Positions 1 through 5,591 of a stretch of 5,591 nucleotides of DNA are shown piece by piece. The notes beneath the pieces are model-generated. The model was given only the letters and a program-made list of their open reading frames with translations, ran no database searches and had not been told where the DNA came from. Positions within the stretch are counted from its first letter, which is position 1. The number at the start of each line of letters is the position of its first letter. The translations under genes and the position numbers were made by a program. Source of the DNA: Planctomycetaceae bacterium (GTDB lineage: Bacteria; Planctomycetota; MHYJ01; SBBU01); assembly GCA_005239585.1 (NCBI GenBank), contig SBBU01000267.1, positions 1 through 5,591 on the forward strand, written 5' to 3'.

Positions 1-589
1 CTATTAGCGCGAGTTTTTTTATAAAATCTGCCTGCAAATTTTTGATTACCTCAAGAGAGATAAAGACATCCAGATTTGCCTCACGCTGATCGTTTATCTT
101 GATCTCTGTCGAAAACCTTCTCACCTCATATTTATCATTCTGGATTGTATACTCGCCATCGTCGATTCGGATTCCAGATGAACTTTGGGTGGTCAAAGAT
201 TTAAAATTGAATTCCCCCGGGGGATGGAATCCAACTGCCTCTTTTTTTGCAGGTGGAGGAAGCGGGGTCTCGTCTGTTATCGCTATATTATGCACACGAT
301 AACTCTTGCAGTGATCTGTCAGAGTGTCAATCCACTTTTTTCGCATAGACCTTCTGATCTCTTGCCACTCTTCATTAGGCATGTGACTTGCCGGCTTAAC
401 AAACATCTCTTTATCTTTTTGCAGGCTCTGTGATAGGAGAGAGGCGGCCTGCAAACCGTTTTTATTGATCTGCTTCTCCAGTTCGTCGCGTGCTACAGCT
501 ACAGAAATCACACCAAACACCAGCACTACCAATATGATTATCAGCGCGATAAGGACTGAAAATTTGATCCCGAGAGGTACAAACCTCAT
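1..589 (-). CDS. Membrane-anchored sensor-like protein, N-terminal part (runs off left edge)
   Basis: The frame opens at an ATG (589-587) and stays open for 196 codons to the window edge, so the C-terminal part is missing. Residues about 8-33 (IKFSVLIALIIILVVLVFGV onward) form one strong membrane helix. A charged stretch follows (ARDELEKQINKNGLQAASLLSQSL), like the start of the extracytoplasmic helix in HAMP-type sensors, chemoreceptors, histidine kinases and RsbU-like phosphatases. Residues about 60-185 are hydrophilic with a proline-rich bend (TPLPPPAKK) and no motif I can name. A second helix and an output domain would be expected beyond the edge. The gene starts 40 bases after the lepB stop on the same strand, so it is probably the third gene of the pyrK-lepB unit. 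There is no clear Shine-Dalgarno sequence. That the frame is coding is fairly secure; the sensor role is inferred from topology only. Confidence 0.72.
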   Translation of the reverse strand, partial: MRFVPLGIKFSVLIALIIILVVLVFGVISVAVARDELEKQINKNGLQAASLLSQSLQKDKEMFVKPASHMPNEEWQEIRRSMRKKWIDTLTDHCKSYRVHNIAITDETPLPPPAKKEAVGFHPPGEFNFKSLTTQSSSGIRIDDGEYTIQNDKYEVRRFSTEIKINDQREANLDVFISLEVIKNLQADFIKKLALI

Positions 590-629
590 ACCAACTCTTA
601 TAGCAAAAGCAGGATTTTAGTTCAATTGC

Positions 630-2045
630 TTACTTGATAAGTTTTGAGCGTGAGGGACCGCCAGTGAAGAGAGTGAACGGCCATGATGGCCACCAGATGA
701 TAAAGGCACGGGCAACGATATGCTCAGAGCCCACAAACATGCGTGCAACTGGACCATTTTTAGAGACTAGATCAGAATCGTTAAAATAGACAAAATTACC
801 ATTGATATCTGCCTTTATTACATAATCTGGCGTTTCAATTTTAAACCGCTTTGCAACAATTTCTCGCTCCTTCATATCGGCTATTTCCTGTCCCTCGCAG
901 ATTATTGTGCGGCCATCTCTTAACTTAAACTGGTACTCCTTCCATTTGCGGCCATCATGGCTGTCCTTCACATTGTCGCCAACGACCAGATAACTCTCCT
1001 TACCTATCTTGACTGCAATTTCATCCGGAACGTTGGCATCACCATAGTAATATAAATCACGCTTTACTTGCAGGCTCTTCAGGTTCAATGAGCTGTCTTT
1101 AACACCAAATGCCAGCTCAAATTCTCTTGTTGCGTTCGAAATATCTGCCATGGTAGTTACGTACTCCACCTCCGCCTCTATCCGCCCATTCAATCTTGCT
1201 ATGCATATCCCGTCATACGAAATCAACTCAACTTGAACAGGGTTGTTGGCGGTCATTCTAAATGACGACAAATCTCGCTTGATCGAGCCGTGGCGGTTTG
1301 TGGCATCGACCCTCAGCCAACTCCCTTGAGATGACAGATGCAAATAAATAATTGCTATCTCATTCCTCAATTCAGCAAAGACTACACCCTTGTCGCCTCC
1401 CACTTGGCATTCAAACGAAAGTTTCAAATCAGAAATGGTATGACCAGCTCTATCCATCGGTCTCTTCTCACTTCTTATTGAGAATAATATGCCAACATCT
1501 TCAGTAACCGTGAGTACCCTCTCTTTGACAGTATAATGTGAACGATTGATCTTGCCTTGAAGGGTATTCGGCTGCCAGTTATCATCGAATATCTTCAAAT
1601 CCTCAGTGTGTACGCTATCAGATGAATCAATCCATATAGATTCCTGAACAGAGAGCGGTTTTCTTGCAATGGCAAAATCCCTTGTCGGGTCTCGTTTCGC
1701 ATAGATGTTGCCTCGCTTGAAGGTCAATTCTTCATCAGGCAAACCGACAATTCTTTTGATGAAATTTCTCTGTATGTTTAATGGAAATCTGAAAATGGCT
1801 ACATCATATCTTTCTACAGGTCTTACTAGATAACTGAATTTAGTGGCTATTATCTTATCGCCTCTGGATATGATCTTTTCGGTTGCCTTGTCCTTCTGAT
1901 CCCCCATAAGAGTAGGTTCCATCGAGGCTGTAGGGATTTGAAACACATCTATGAAGAAGCACCGGATAATAAGGGCGAATAGATAGGCAACAACAATATT
2001 GTCAATATTCTCATGCGAGACAAGATCAACAAATATTTTTTTCAC
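630..2045 (-). CDS. lepB: Signal peptidase I with a large lectin-like insertion
   Basis: Membrane-bound serine protease (family S26) that removes signal peptides from exported proteins on the outer face of the cytoplasmic membrane. One N-terminal helix (about residues 13-35) precedes the catalytic block IPTASMEPTL, with nucleophile Ser41. Box C is near 77-87 (VERYDVAIFRF). Box D (NFIKRIVGLPDEEL, 94-107) carries the general base Lys97. Box E (VVGDNVKDSHDGRKW, 354-368) keeps the Ser362, Asp364 and Arg366 equivalents. At 471 residues it is well above the E. coli enzyme (about 320). The extra length lies between boxes D and E, where about residues 175-335 read as a beta-rich concanavalin A-like domain ending in VKRDLYYYGD. 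The start is GTG, overlapping the pyrK stop as GTGA, so translational coupling is likely; no Shine-Dalgarno sequence is visible. The C-terminus (AFIIWWPSWPFTLF) is hydrophobic. All catalytic residues are present, so an active enzyme is expected. Confidence 0.93.
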   Translation of the reverse strand: MKKIFVDLVSHENIDNIVVAYLFALIIRCFFIDVFQIPTASMEPTLMGDQKDKATEKIISRGDKIIATKFSYLVRPVERYDVAIFRFPLNIQRNFIKRIVGLPDEELTFKRGNIYAKRDPTRDFAIARKPLSVQESIWIDSSDSVHTEDLKIFDDNWQPNTLQGKINRSHYTVKERVLTVTEDVGILFSIRSEKRPMDRAGHTISDLKLSFECQVGGDKGVVFAELRNEIAIIYLHLSSQGSWLRVDATNRHGSIKRDLSSFRMTANNPVQVELISYDGICIARLNGRIEAEVEYVTTMADISNATREFELAFGVKDSSLNLKSLQVKRDLYYYGDANVPDEIAVKIGKESYLVVGDNVKDSHDGRKWKEYQFKLRDGRTIICEGQEIADMKEREIVAKRFKIETPDYVIKADINGNFVYFNDSDLVSKNGPVARMFVGSEHIVARAFIIWWPSWPFTLFTGGPSRSKLIK

Positions 2046-2842
2046 AGTAACTGATTCGCAGAATAGACGGTTCCCTCACAGCAAATTCTGGAATATCTCC
2101 ATCCGCCATCATCAACTACTTTGGTAACGCATGCCCTGCAGGCGCCAAGGGCGCACCCCATCCTGCGCTCAAGAGAGAGCTCGCACCTTAGATTCTTCTC
2201 CTTTGCAATTCCTGCAACTGCTTCCAGCATTCGATCTGGTCCGCACGCATAGTAGAGTGCTTGTGGATCAATATCTTCAAGTAATAGCTCAGTCACGTAC
2301 CCTCTCCTGCCCATCGATCCATCCTCTGTCGCCGTCTCTATTTTTATGCCAAGCTTTTGCAGGTCTTTCAGTCCGTGCAAAAAACCCTTTGATCTTGCCC
2401 CAAAAAAGAGAGAGATATCTGCTAATGAATTCTGCTGAAGCAAGGTTCGTGCAAAAATATAAAATGGGACAATACCTACTCCGCCTGCCACAAAAATGTA
2501 CCTTTGTCGCCCGTCCTCCCCAGTAAACCAATTGCCCAAGGGACCGAGAAAACCAACAACATCCCCGCGTTGTTTCATCGAGAGTAACTCGGTTCCTCTC
2601 CCTACAACCGCATAAACAAAATCAACAATCGTCTTGCCATTTCTAACTGAGGCATCCCATATACTAAGTGGCCTCCTCAGAAGAGGATCGACACATCCTT
2701 CATCCACTCTCAGGTGCGCAAACTGGCCCGGCTTTATTGCAAGCTCAGAGTCAACCTGTAATGAAAGCTTGTAACCATTCTCTGAAATTTTTCGATTTGA
2801 AAGTGTTACACCAGAAAGGCTGACTATATCCACGTCCGCCAT
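2042..2842 (-). CDS. pyrK: Dihydroorotate dehydrogenase electron-transfer subunit
   Basis: FAD and [2Fe-2S] subunit that passes electrons from the PyrD flavin to NAD+ during pyrimidine synthesis in the cytoplasm. The 266 residues match the usual family length. The ferredoxin-reductase-like FAD domain shows PGQF (38-41), RRPLSI (56-61) and GRGT (81-84). The NAD domain shows AGGVGIVPF (119-127), the family-typical ATEDGSMGRRGYVT (171-184) and YACGP (198-202). The iron-sulfur motif is Cys230-x4-Cys235-x2-Cys238, with Cys254 the best fourth ligand; Cys255 beside it is an extra. The cysteine cluster and the TEDGS block favour PyrK over a general flavin reductase. No pyrD lies next to it here. The assigned start is ATG at 2842, but a good -10 box overlaps that ATG, so translation may begin a few codons later (for example GTG at 2833). 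It is first in a probable pyrK-lepB-sensor operon. Confidence 0.92.
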   Translation of the reverse strand: MADVDIVSLSGVTLSNRKISENGYKLSLQVDSELAIKPGQFAHLRVDEGCVDPLLRRPLSIWDASVRNGKTIVDFVYAVVGRGTELLSMKQRGDVVGFLGPLGNWFTGEDGRQRYIFVAGGVGIVPFYIFARTLLQQNSLADISLFFGARSKGFLHGLKDLQKLGIKIETATEDGSMGRRGYVTELLLEDIDPQALYYACGPDRMLEAVAGIAKEKNLRCELSLERRMGCALGACRACVTKVVDDGGWRYSRICCEGTVYSANQLL

Positions 2843-2846
2843 TTTA
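2841..2846 (-). promoter_or_regulatory. -10 box of putative pyrK operon promoter
   Basis: TAAAAT on the minus strand, 17 bases downstream of the TTGACA at 2869-2864. It overlaps the assigned pyrK start codon (ATG at 2842-2840). If used, the RNA would begin close to the in-frame GTG at 2833-2831, making that codon the likely start. Confidence 0.4.
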
Positions 2847-2863
2847 AGAAGAGTGCTTCATCC

Positions 2864-2869
2864 TGTCAA
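2864..2869 (-). promoter_or_regulatory. -35 box of putative pyrK operon promoter
   Basis: Read on the minus strand this is a perfect TTGACA. It is followed after exactly 17 bases by TAAAAT (2846-2841), five of six matches to the sigma-70 -10 consensus. The predicted transcription start is near 2834. The -10 box includes the first two bases of the annotated pyrK ATG, which is odd: it implies a leaderless message starting downstream, or a chance match. No experimental support can be seen from sequence. Confidence 0.45.
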
Positions 2870-2882
2870 TTGGTGTCACCAA
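2870..2882. promoter_or_regulatory. Palindromic candidate operator between divergent promoters
   Basis: TTGGTGTCACCAA is a perfect inverted repeat of 6-base arms around one central T. It touches the leftward -35 box (2864-2869) and lies two bases from the rightward -35 box (2885-2890). A dimeric regulator bound here could block or activate both promoters at once. The palindrome is read directly from the sequence; the operator role is inferred from position. No regulator gene is visible in the window. Confidence 0.42.
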
Positions 2883-2884
2883 CC

Positions 2885-2913
2885 TTGACAAGACCTTACA
2901 TTTCTGATCTGAT
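2885..2913 (+). promoter_or_regulatory. Putative promoter of the zinc-finger membrane protein gene
   Basis: TTGACA at 2885-2890 is followed after 17 bases by TCTGAT (2908-2913), a four-of-six match to the -10 consensus. Transcription would start near 2920, one or two bases before the ATG at 2922. The message would therefore be essentially leaderless, which agrees with the absence of a Shine-Dalgarno sequence in the T-rich stretch before the ATG. The -35 match is strong and the -10 match weak. Confidence 0.38.
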
Positions 2914-2921
2914 TTTTTTAG

Positions 2922-3809
2922 ATGGCAGAGCCAGAATCAAAGCTATTTGTGTGTAGTAATCACCTTGATCTTCAGAGTTTGTGGAGGTGTGTATCCTGCA
3001 ACAATTACCTGTGTGATCAGTGTATAGAGATAGTAGGTGAAGGAAGGAGAAAATTCGAGGTCTGTAGGGCATGCCGAGATAGAGTAGTACTAGCAAAATC
3101 TGAGCAACAAGAAATACTCCCGTGGTCCAAGCAGATCTATTCTGCTTTTTCCTATCCATTTCGCGGAAGAGGTATAGTAATGCTTATCACAGGTGTTCTC
3201 TTCATAGAGATACTTTTCCACCTTGCTGGATCAGCAGGTGGTATTTTCGCACTCTTTTTCGTCCTTTTAGCCGGAGGATTTTTAAGCACGAGTATTTTGA
3301 AAATCATATCAAGCAGCACGGCTGGGGAAGATGAGGCGCCTGATTTGTTTGATATCTCTGACTTGTCTGATCTCTGGAGTGGATATTTAAGACCATTATT
3401 TCTAATCCTAGGGACAGTGCTCTTTTCATTTGGCCCTGCCATTCTCTACAACCAATATTTATCTCACAAAGATTCTCCTACAATAATCCCATGGATCCTG
3501 GGTGTATGGGGTGTCTTGTATATGCCAATGGGACTCTTGGTTATTGGCATCTCTGAGAATCTTAGGACGCTAAACCCGATACTGGTCATATCATCCATAT
3601 TTAAGACTTTCGGTAATTATCTAGTTACTTGCGTCCTTTTTGTTGTAATCTATTTCCTATTTTTGTTTGTAAGAGAGTTTGCAGGAGACCTCATACCTTT
3701 TGCAGGTACTTTTATAACAGATTGCCTTTCCTTTTATCTGCTAATGGTAGGAATGCGAGTACTTGGATTGCTTTACGTCTCTAATAAAGCTCAATTGGTT
3801 TGGTTCTAG
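2922..3809 (+). CDS. B-box-type zinc finger fused to a six-helix membrane protein
   Basis: The 295 residues fall into two parts. Residues 11-51 contain Cys11-x2-His14, Cys23-x2-Cys26, Cys31-x2-Cys34 and Cys48-x2-Cys51, an eight-ligand pattern like B-box or related treble-clef zinc fingers that would bind two zinc ions on the cytoplasmic side. After a linker, about six hydrophobic segments follow near 84-103, 106-130, 156-180, 187-211, 231-251 and 257-285. Between helices 2 and 3 lies an acidic loop (GEDEAPDLFDISDLSDLW). The closing MRVLGLLYVSNKAQLVWF resembles the conserved tail of uncharacterised bacterial membrane proteins (DUF4013- or Yip1-like) that I associate with planctomycetes and myxobacteria. 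The molecular role is unknown; protein binding through the zinc finger is a reasonable guess. The gene is divergent from pyrK and convergent with the DUF885 gene, with one base between stops. The coding call is secure and the family name tentative. Confidence 0.85.
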   Translation: MAEPESKLFVCSNHLDLQSLWRCVSCNNYLCDQCIEIVGEGRRKFEVCRACRDRVVLAKSEQQEILPWSKQIYSAFSYPFRGRGIVMLITGVLFIEILFHLAGSAGGIFALFFVLLAGGFLSTSILKIISSSTAGEDEAPDLFDISDLSDLWSGYLRPLFLILGTVLFSFGPAILYNQYLSHKDSPTIIPWILGVWGVLYMPMGLLVIGISENLRTLNPILVISSIFKTFGNYLVTCVLFVVIYFLFLFVREFAGDLIPFAGTFITDCLSFYLLMVGMRVLGLLYVSNKAQLVWF

Positions 3810-3810
3810 A

Positions 3811-5577
3811 TCACTTTGCAAACTCGGCCCAGCGCAACATAATTTTTCTTACTAAATCGATTGGCAGCGGTCCAATAGAAATAAGTTTGTCGTGAAATGC
3901 CTTGGCAGAAAACTTGGGGCCAAGAATTTTCTCACATTCAGAGCGAATCTGAAGAAAATTCAGCCAACCTATTAAATAACCGCAAAAATATCCCGGCCTT
4001 TGTTTGTAGAGTCCAAGCTCTGCTTTGGCCGAAACCGGTTCCATGCGAACACAGTCTACTAGCATTCCTATAACATCATCATCCTTTAGCACACCTAACT
4101 GAAGACCTAGATCAGACACAATTCTTGTACACCTCCAAAGCCTTAGCCGTAAAAGTGTAATTTTTTCTAGTGGATCTTTATCGAAATATCCATACATATG
4201 CATGAGGTCCTCGGTATATAGTCCCCATCCCTCAATATATACCGAAGAGTAAAACTCATGTCTGATCTTACTCCGTTTTGTTGAATTGGTCACCAGACTC
4301 TGCAAATGGTGACCCGGAACCAACTCGTGCAGGGCTACGATTTTGGTCCAGTATTTGTTGTTGTCGCGTAAGACCTGATCCAAATCCTTTCTCGATTTGT
4401 CTACATTCGCAGTTACATAAGCACCGTTGTAAAAACCAAAAGGAAAGGCTTCGCTCGTACCCTTGGTGACCTTGATCCCTCTCACAGCCTGCGGTACGGT
4501 AACAAAATCCTTTGCGATCGCAAAGTCTCTGGCTTCCAATGCAAGTTTCAATGCACCGTCATGATAACCCTCAGCAGTCCATGGCGCCTTTTTAGTCTCA
4601 TCTACCAAATCGATCCAGGATTTGTTATTATCTATCAAGCTGGCAAGCGAGCTCATTAATACGAGGGTCTTGTGGAAATTTTCCTGCGCTACCTCCAAAA
4701 GCTCCTCATGTTTCAAATCTATGAATAACTCATATTTCAGTGTGTAATTGTATCGATCCATCTTTGATGGTAACCATCTAGGCTTGTCTATCTTCCATGT
4801 ATGATCTATCTGTTTTATGAAATCTTCTATCTTCTCGTGCAACCTCCAGAGCTCCTTCTTAGATAAAAGCTTTAGGAGGTGTTTCTGAGCATCTCGCGCC
4901 TCATCTGATCTTAGGTAGCTTGCGCCGAGAGTCAATTTTTTCTCGATTTTCTTCAGAACTGTCTCCAGATCATTCGACAGCAACGCAAGCTGGTCCAAGG
5001 CGTCGAGCGGCAACAGCTTTTCTACAAGACTCCCATATCCCTTTTCAAGGCGATACTTTGCCAGTTTTTTATCAAGGGCAAGTTTAAAGAGTTCAAGATC
5101 GATCTGATCCTCAAAACCGAGTTTGGTCTGATCTATTTCATCAGCCAGTCCCCTTAGAAATCCTATCTGAGCACACTGTGTTGAGTTTGGGTTCTGCACA
5201 TTGTTTATTCCCTTTTTATAATAGTAATCCACAAACTTTTTGAGTTCCTGTGATTCCTGGACAAACAGGAAGATGACTGCCAATGTAAGAGAAGTATTTT
5301 TGCTATACGATTTTCGGACCAGTGCCGTATTTCGTAAGTCCCTTGTGACCCCGCACTTATACGGAATATCTGTTGAGATAAAGCATAAGCTAGCTCGTTC
5401 ACTGTATAGGTGCGGTGTCACAAGGGACGCCCTCGTGGCAACCCTTTTTCGCGATGATTCTGTCGTACTTTCATGTGCACACAATTGGGTGCCAGTAATT
5501 GTTAAAAGATCTGTGCTCGAGCTTATAAAATGAAGATTTACGCTCGAGAAATGGATTTTAAAACTTTTCCCACACAT
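3811..5577 (-). CDS. DUF885-family putative metallopeptidase, true start uncertain
   Basis: Residue numbers count from the ATG at 5577. The C-terminal two thirds carry DUF885 hallmarks: HELVPGHHLQ (417-426, the family's HExxPGHH putative metal site), YIEGWGLYTEDLM (447-459), KAELGLYKQRPGY (518-530) and FHDKLISIGPLP (561-572). Family members are mostly uncharacterised and thought to be zinc-dependent peptidases; substrate and metal use cannot be read here. Family-like sequence begins near residue 108 (ESQELKKFVDYYYKKG), just after a signal-peptide-like stretch (KNTSLTLAVIFLFVQES). No ATG lies between 5577 and the internal Met273, so the start must be the distant ATG, a TTG (5283) or CTG (5322), or lost. 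Residues 1-100 run through a large palindrome and look non-coding. The stretch around 131-160 also seems shorter than usual for the family. The family call is strong; the intactness of the 5' end is doubtful. Confidence 0.83.
   Translation of the reverse strand: MCGKSFKIHFSSVNLHFISSSTDLLTITGTQLCAHESTTESSRKRVATRASLVTPHLYSERASLCFISTDIPYKCGVTRDLRNTALVRKSYSKNTSLTLAVIFLFVQESQELKKFVDYYYKKGINNVQNPNSTQCAQIGFLRGLADEIDQTKLGFEDQIDLELFKLALDKKLAKYRLEKGYGSLVEKLLPLDALDQLALLSNDLETVLKKIEKKLTLGASYLRSDEARDAQKHLLKLLSKKELWRLHEKIEDFIKQIDHTWKIDKPRWLPSKMDRYNYTLKYELFIDLKHEELLEVAQENFHKTLVLMSSLASLIDNNKSWIDLVDETKKAPWTAEGYHDGALKLALEARDFAIAKDFVTVPQAVRGIKVTKGTSEAFPFGFYNGAYVTANVDKSRKDLDQVLRDNNKYWTKIVALHELVPGHHLQSLVTNSTKRSKIRHEFYSSVYIEGWGLYTEDLMHMYGYFDKDPLEKITLLRLRLWRCTRIVSDLGLQLGVLKDDDVIGMLVDCVRMEPVSAKAELGLYKQRPGYFCGYLIGWLNFLQIRSECEKILGPKFSAKAFHDKLISIGPLPIDLVRKIMLRWAEFAK
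5325..5364. repeat. Alternative bulged hairpin overlapping the left palindrome arm
   Basis: CCGTA (5325-5329) pairs with TACGG (5360-5364) and TAAGT (5335-5339) pairs with ACTTA (5355-5359), with a five-base bulge on the left side and a 15-base loop. It shares its bases with the left arm of the larger inverted repeat, so the two structures cannot form together. It may be chance. Confidence 0.4.
5338..5428. repeat. Palindromic element: 25-base inverted repeat with 41-base spacer
   Basis: The arms at 5338-5362 and 5404-5428 match as reverse complements at 23 of 25 positions; each arm begins, reading inward, with GTCCCTTGTGAC. The spacer (5363-5403) shows no gene. The arms could form a long cruciform or RNA hairpin, or be terminal repeats of a miniature mobile element. 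No flanking target duplication is evident and no transposase is present. It lies just upstream of the DUF885-like coding region, and because of the symmetry both strands stay open across it and encode similar peptides (LVTPHLY and GVTRD). Confidence 0.8.
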
Positions 5578-5591
5578 TTTTGAACAATTAC
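5495..5591. repeat. Nested inverted repeats at the right edge
   Basis: GTAATTGTT (5495-5503) is the perfect reverse complement of AACAATTAC (5583-5591) and may extend past the window. After one mismatch the pairing continues with AAA/TTT (5505-5507 with 5579-5581). Inside it, CTCGAGC (5516-5522) pairs with GCTCGAG (5542-5548). There is no convincing gene between. This together with 5284-5494 is the roughly 300-base stretch I regard as mostly non-coding. Confidence 0.45.

Noticed and set aside
213..224. Perfect 12-base palindrome TCCCCCGGGGGA.
   Set aside because: It lies inside the partial membrane protein frame and is explained by the Pro-Pro-Gly coding stretch. It has no partner or promoter nearby.
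590..629. Possible terminator between lepB and the sensor-like gene.
   Set aside because: The 40-base gap has no stem followed by a T run, so read-through is more likely.
2131..2526. Long plus-strand frame opposite pyrK.
   Set aside because: It is a shadow of the well-supported pyrK gene, with an arginine-, serine- and proline-rich composition and no recognisable motif.
2844..2861. Five-codon minus-strand leader ORF (MKHSS) ending just before pyrK.
   Set aside because: It lies between the predicted -35 and -10 boxes, so it would not be transcribed from that promoter, and its sequence carries no attenuator-like signal.
5338..5428. CRISPR-like repeat unit.
   Set aside because: There are only two copies and they are inverted, not direct and regularly spaced; no cas gene is present.
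5240..5533. Plus-strand frame of 97 codons across the palindrome.
   Set aside because: Its similarity to the opposite-strand frame comes from the inverted repeat itself. It matches no known family and overlaps the DUF885 5' region.

Overview
The window looks like part of a low-to-moderate GC bacterial chromosome (roughly 43-45% GC by eye). It most resembles Planctomycetota, perhaps an anammox-type (Brocadiales-like) lineage. The clues are an unusually long signal peptidase I with a lectin-like insert, a B-box zinc finger fused to a six-helix membrane domain, and very weak Shine-Dalgarno sequences. The phylum call is an inference from protein architecture; nothing in the window proves it.

Left part (1-2842, minus strand): a probable operon reads right to left. 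It holds pyrK (electron-transfer subunit of dihydroorotate dehydrogenase), lepB (signal peptidase I, start overlapping the pyrK stop by 4 bases) and, after a 40-base gap, the N-terminal 196 residues of a membrane protein that runs off the left edge. That last protein has one N-terminal membrane helix and the beginning of an extracytoplasmic domain, as sensor proteins do.

Middle (2843-2921): a compact divergent control region. It has two outward-facing TTGACA boxes with a perfect 13-base palindrome (TTGGTGTCACCAA) between them. One promoter would serve the pyrK operon and the other the rightward gene at 2922-3809. That gene encodes an uncharacterised protein with an eight-ligand CxxH/CxxC zinc-binding head and about six membrane helices.

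Right part (3811-5591): a DUF885-family putative metallopeptidase on the minus strand converges on the zinc-finger gene with a single base between their stop codons. Its family-like region begins only near 5283-5250, and the sole in-frame ATG upstream of that region is at 5577. The roughly 300 bases between contain a 25-base inverted repeat (23/25 matches) with a 41-base spacer, plus smaller nested inverted repeats. This suggests a small palindromic element sits at or near the 5' end of the gene. The true start is unclear and the gene may be 5'-disrupted.

The genes do not form one obvious pathway. PyrK belongs to pyrimidine synthesis, LepB to protein export, and the others are membrane or hydrolase genes of unknown role. 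No PyrD partner, RNA gene, complete transposon or CRISPR array is visible.
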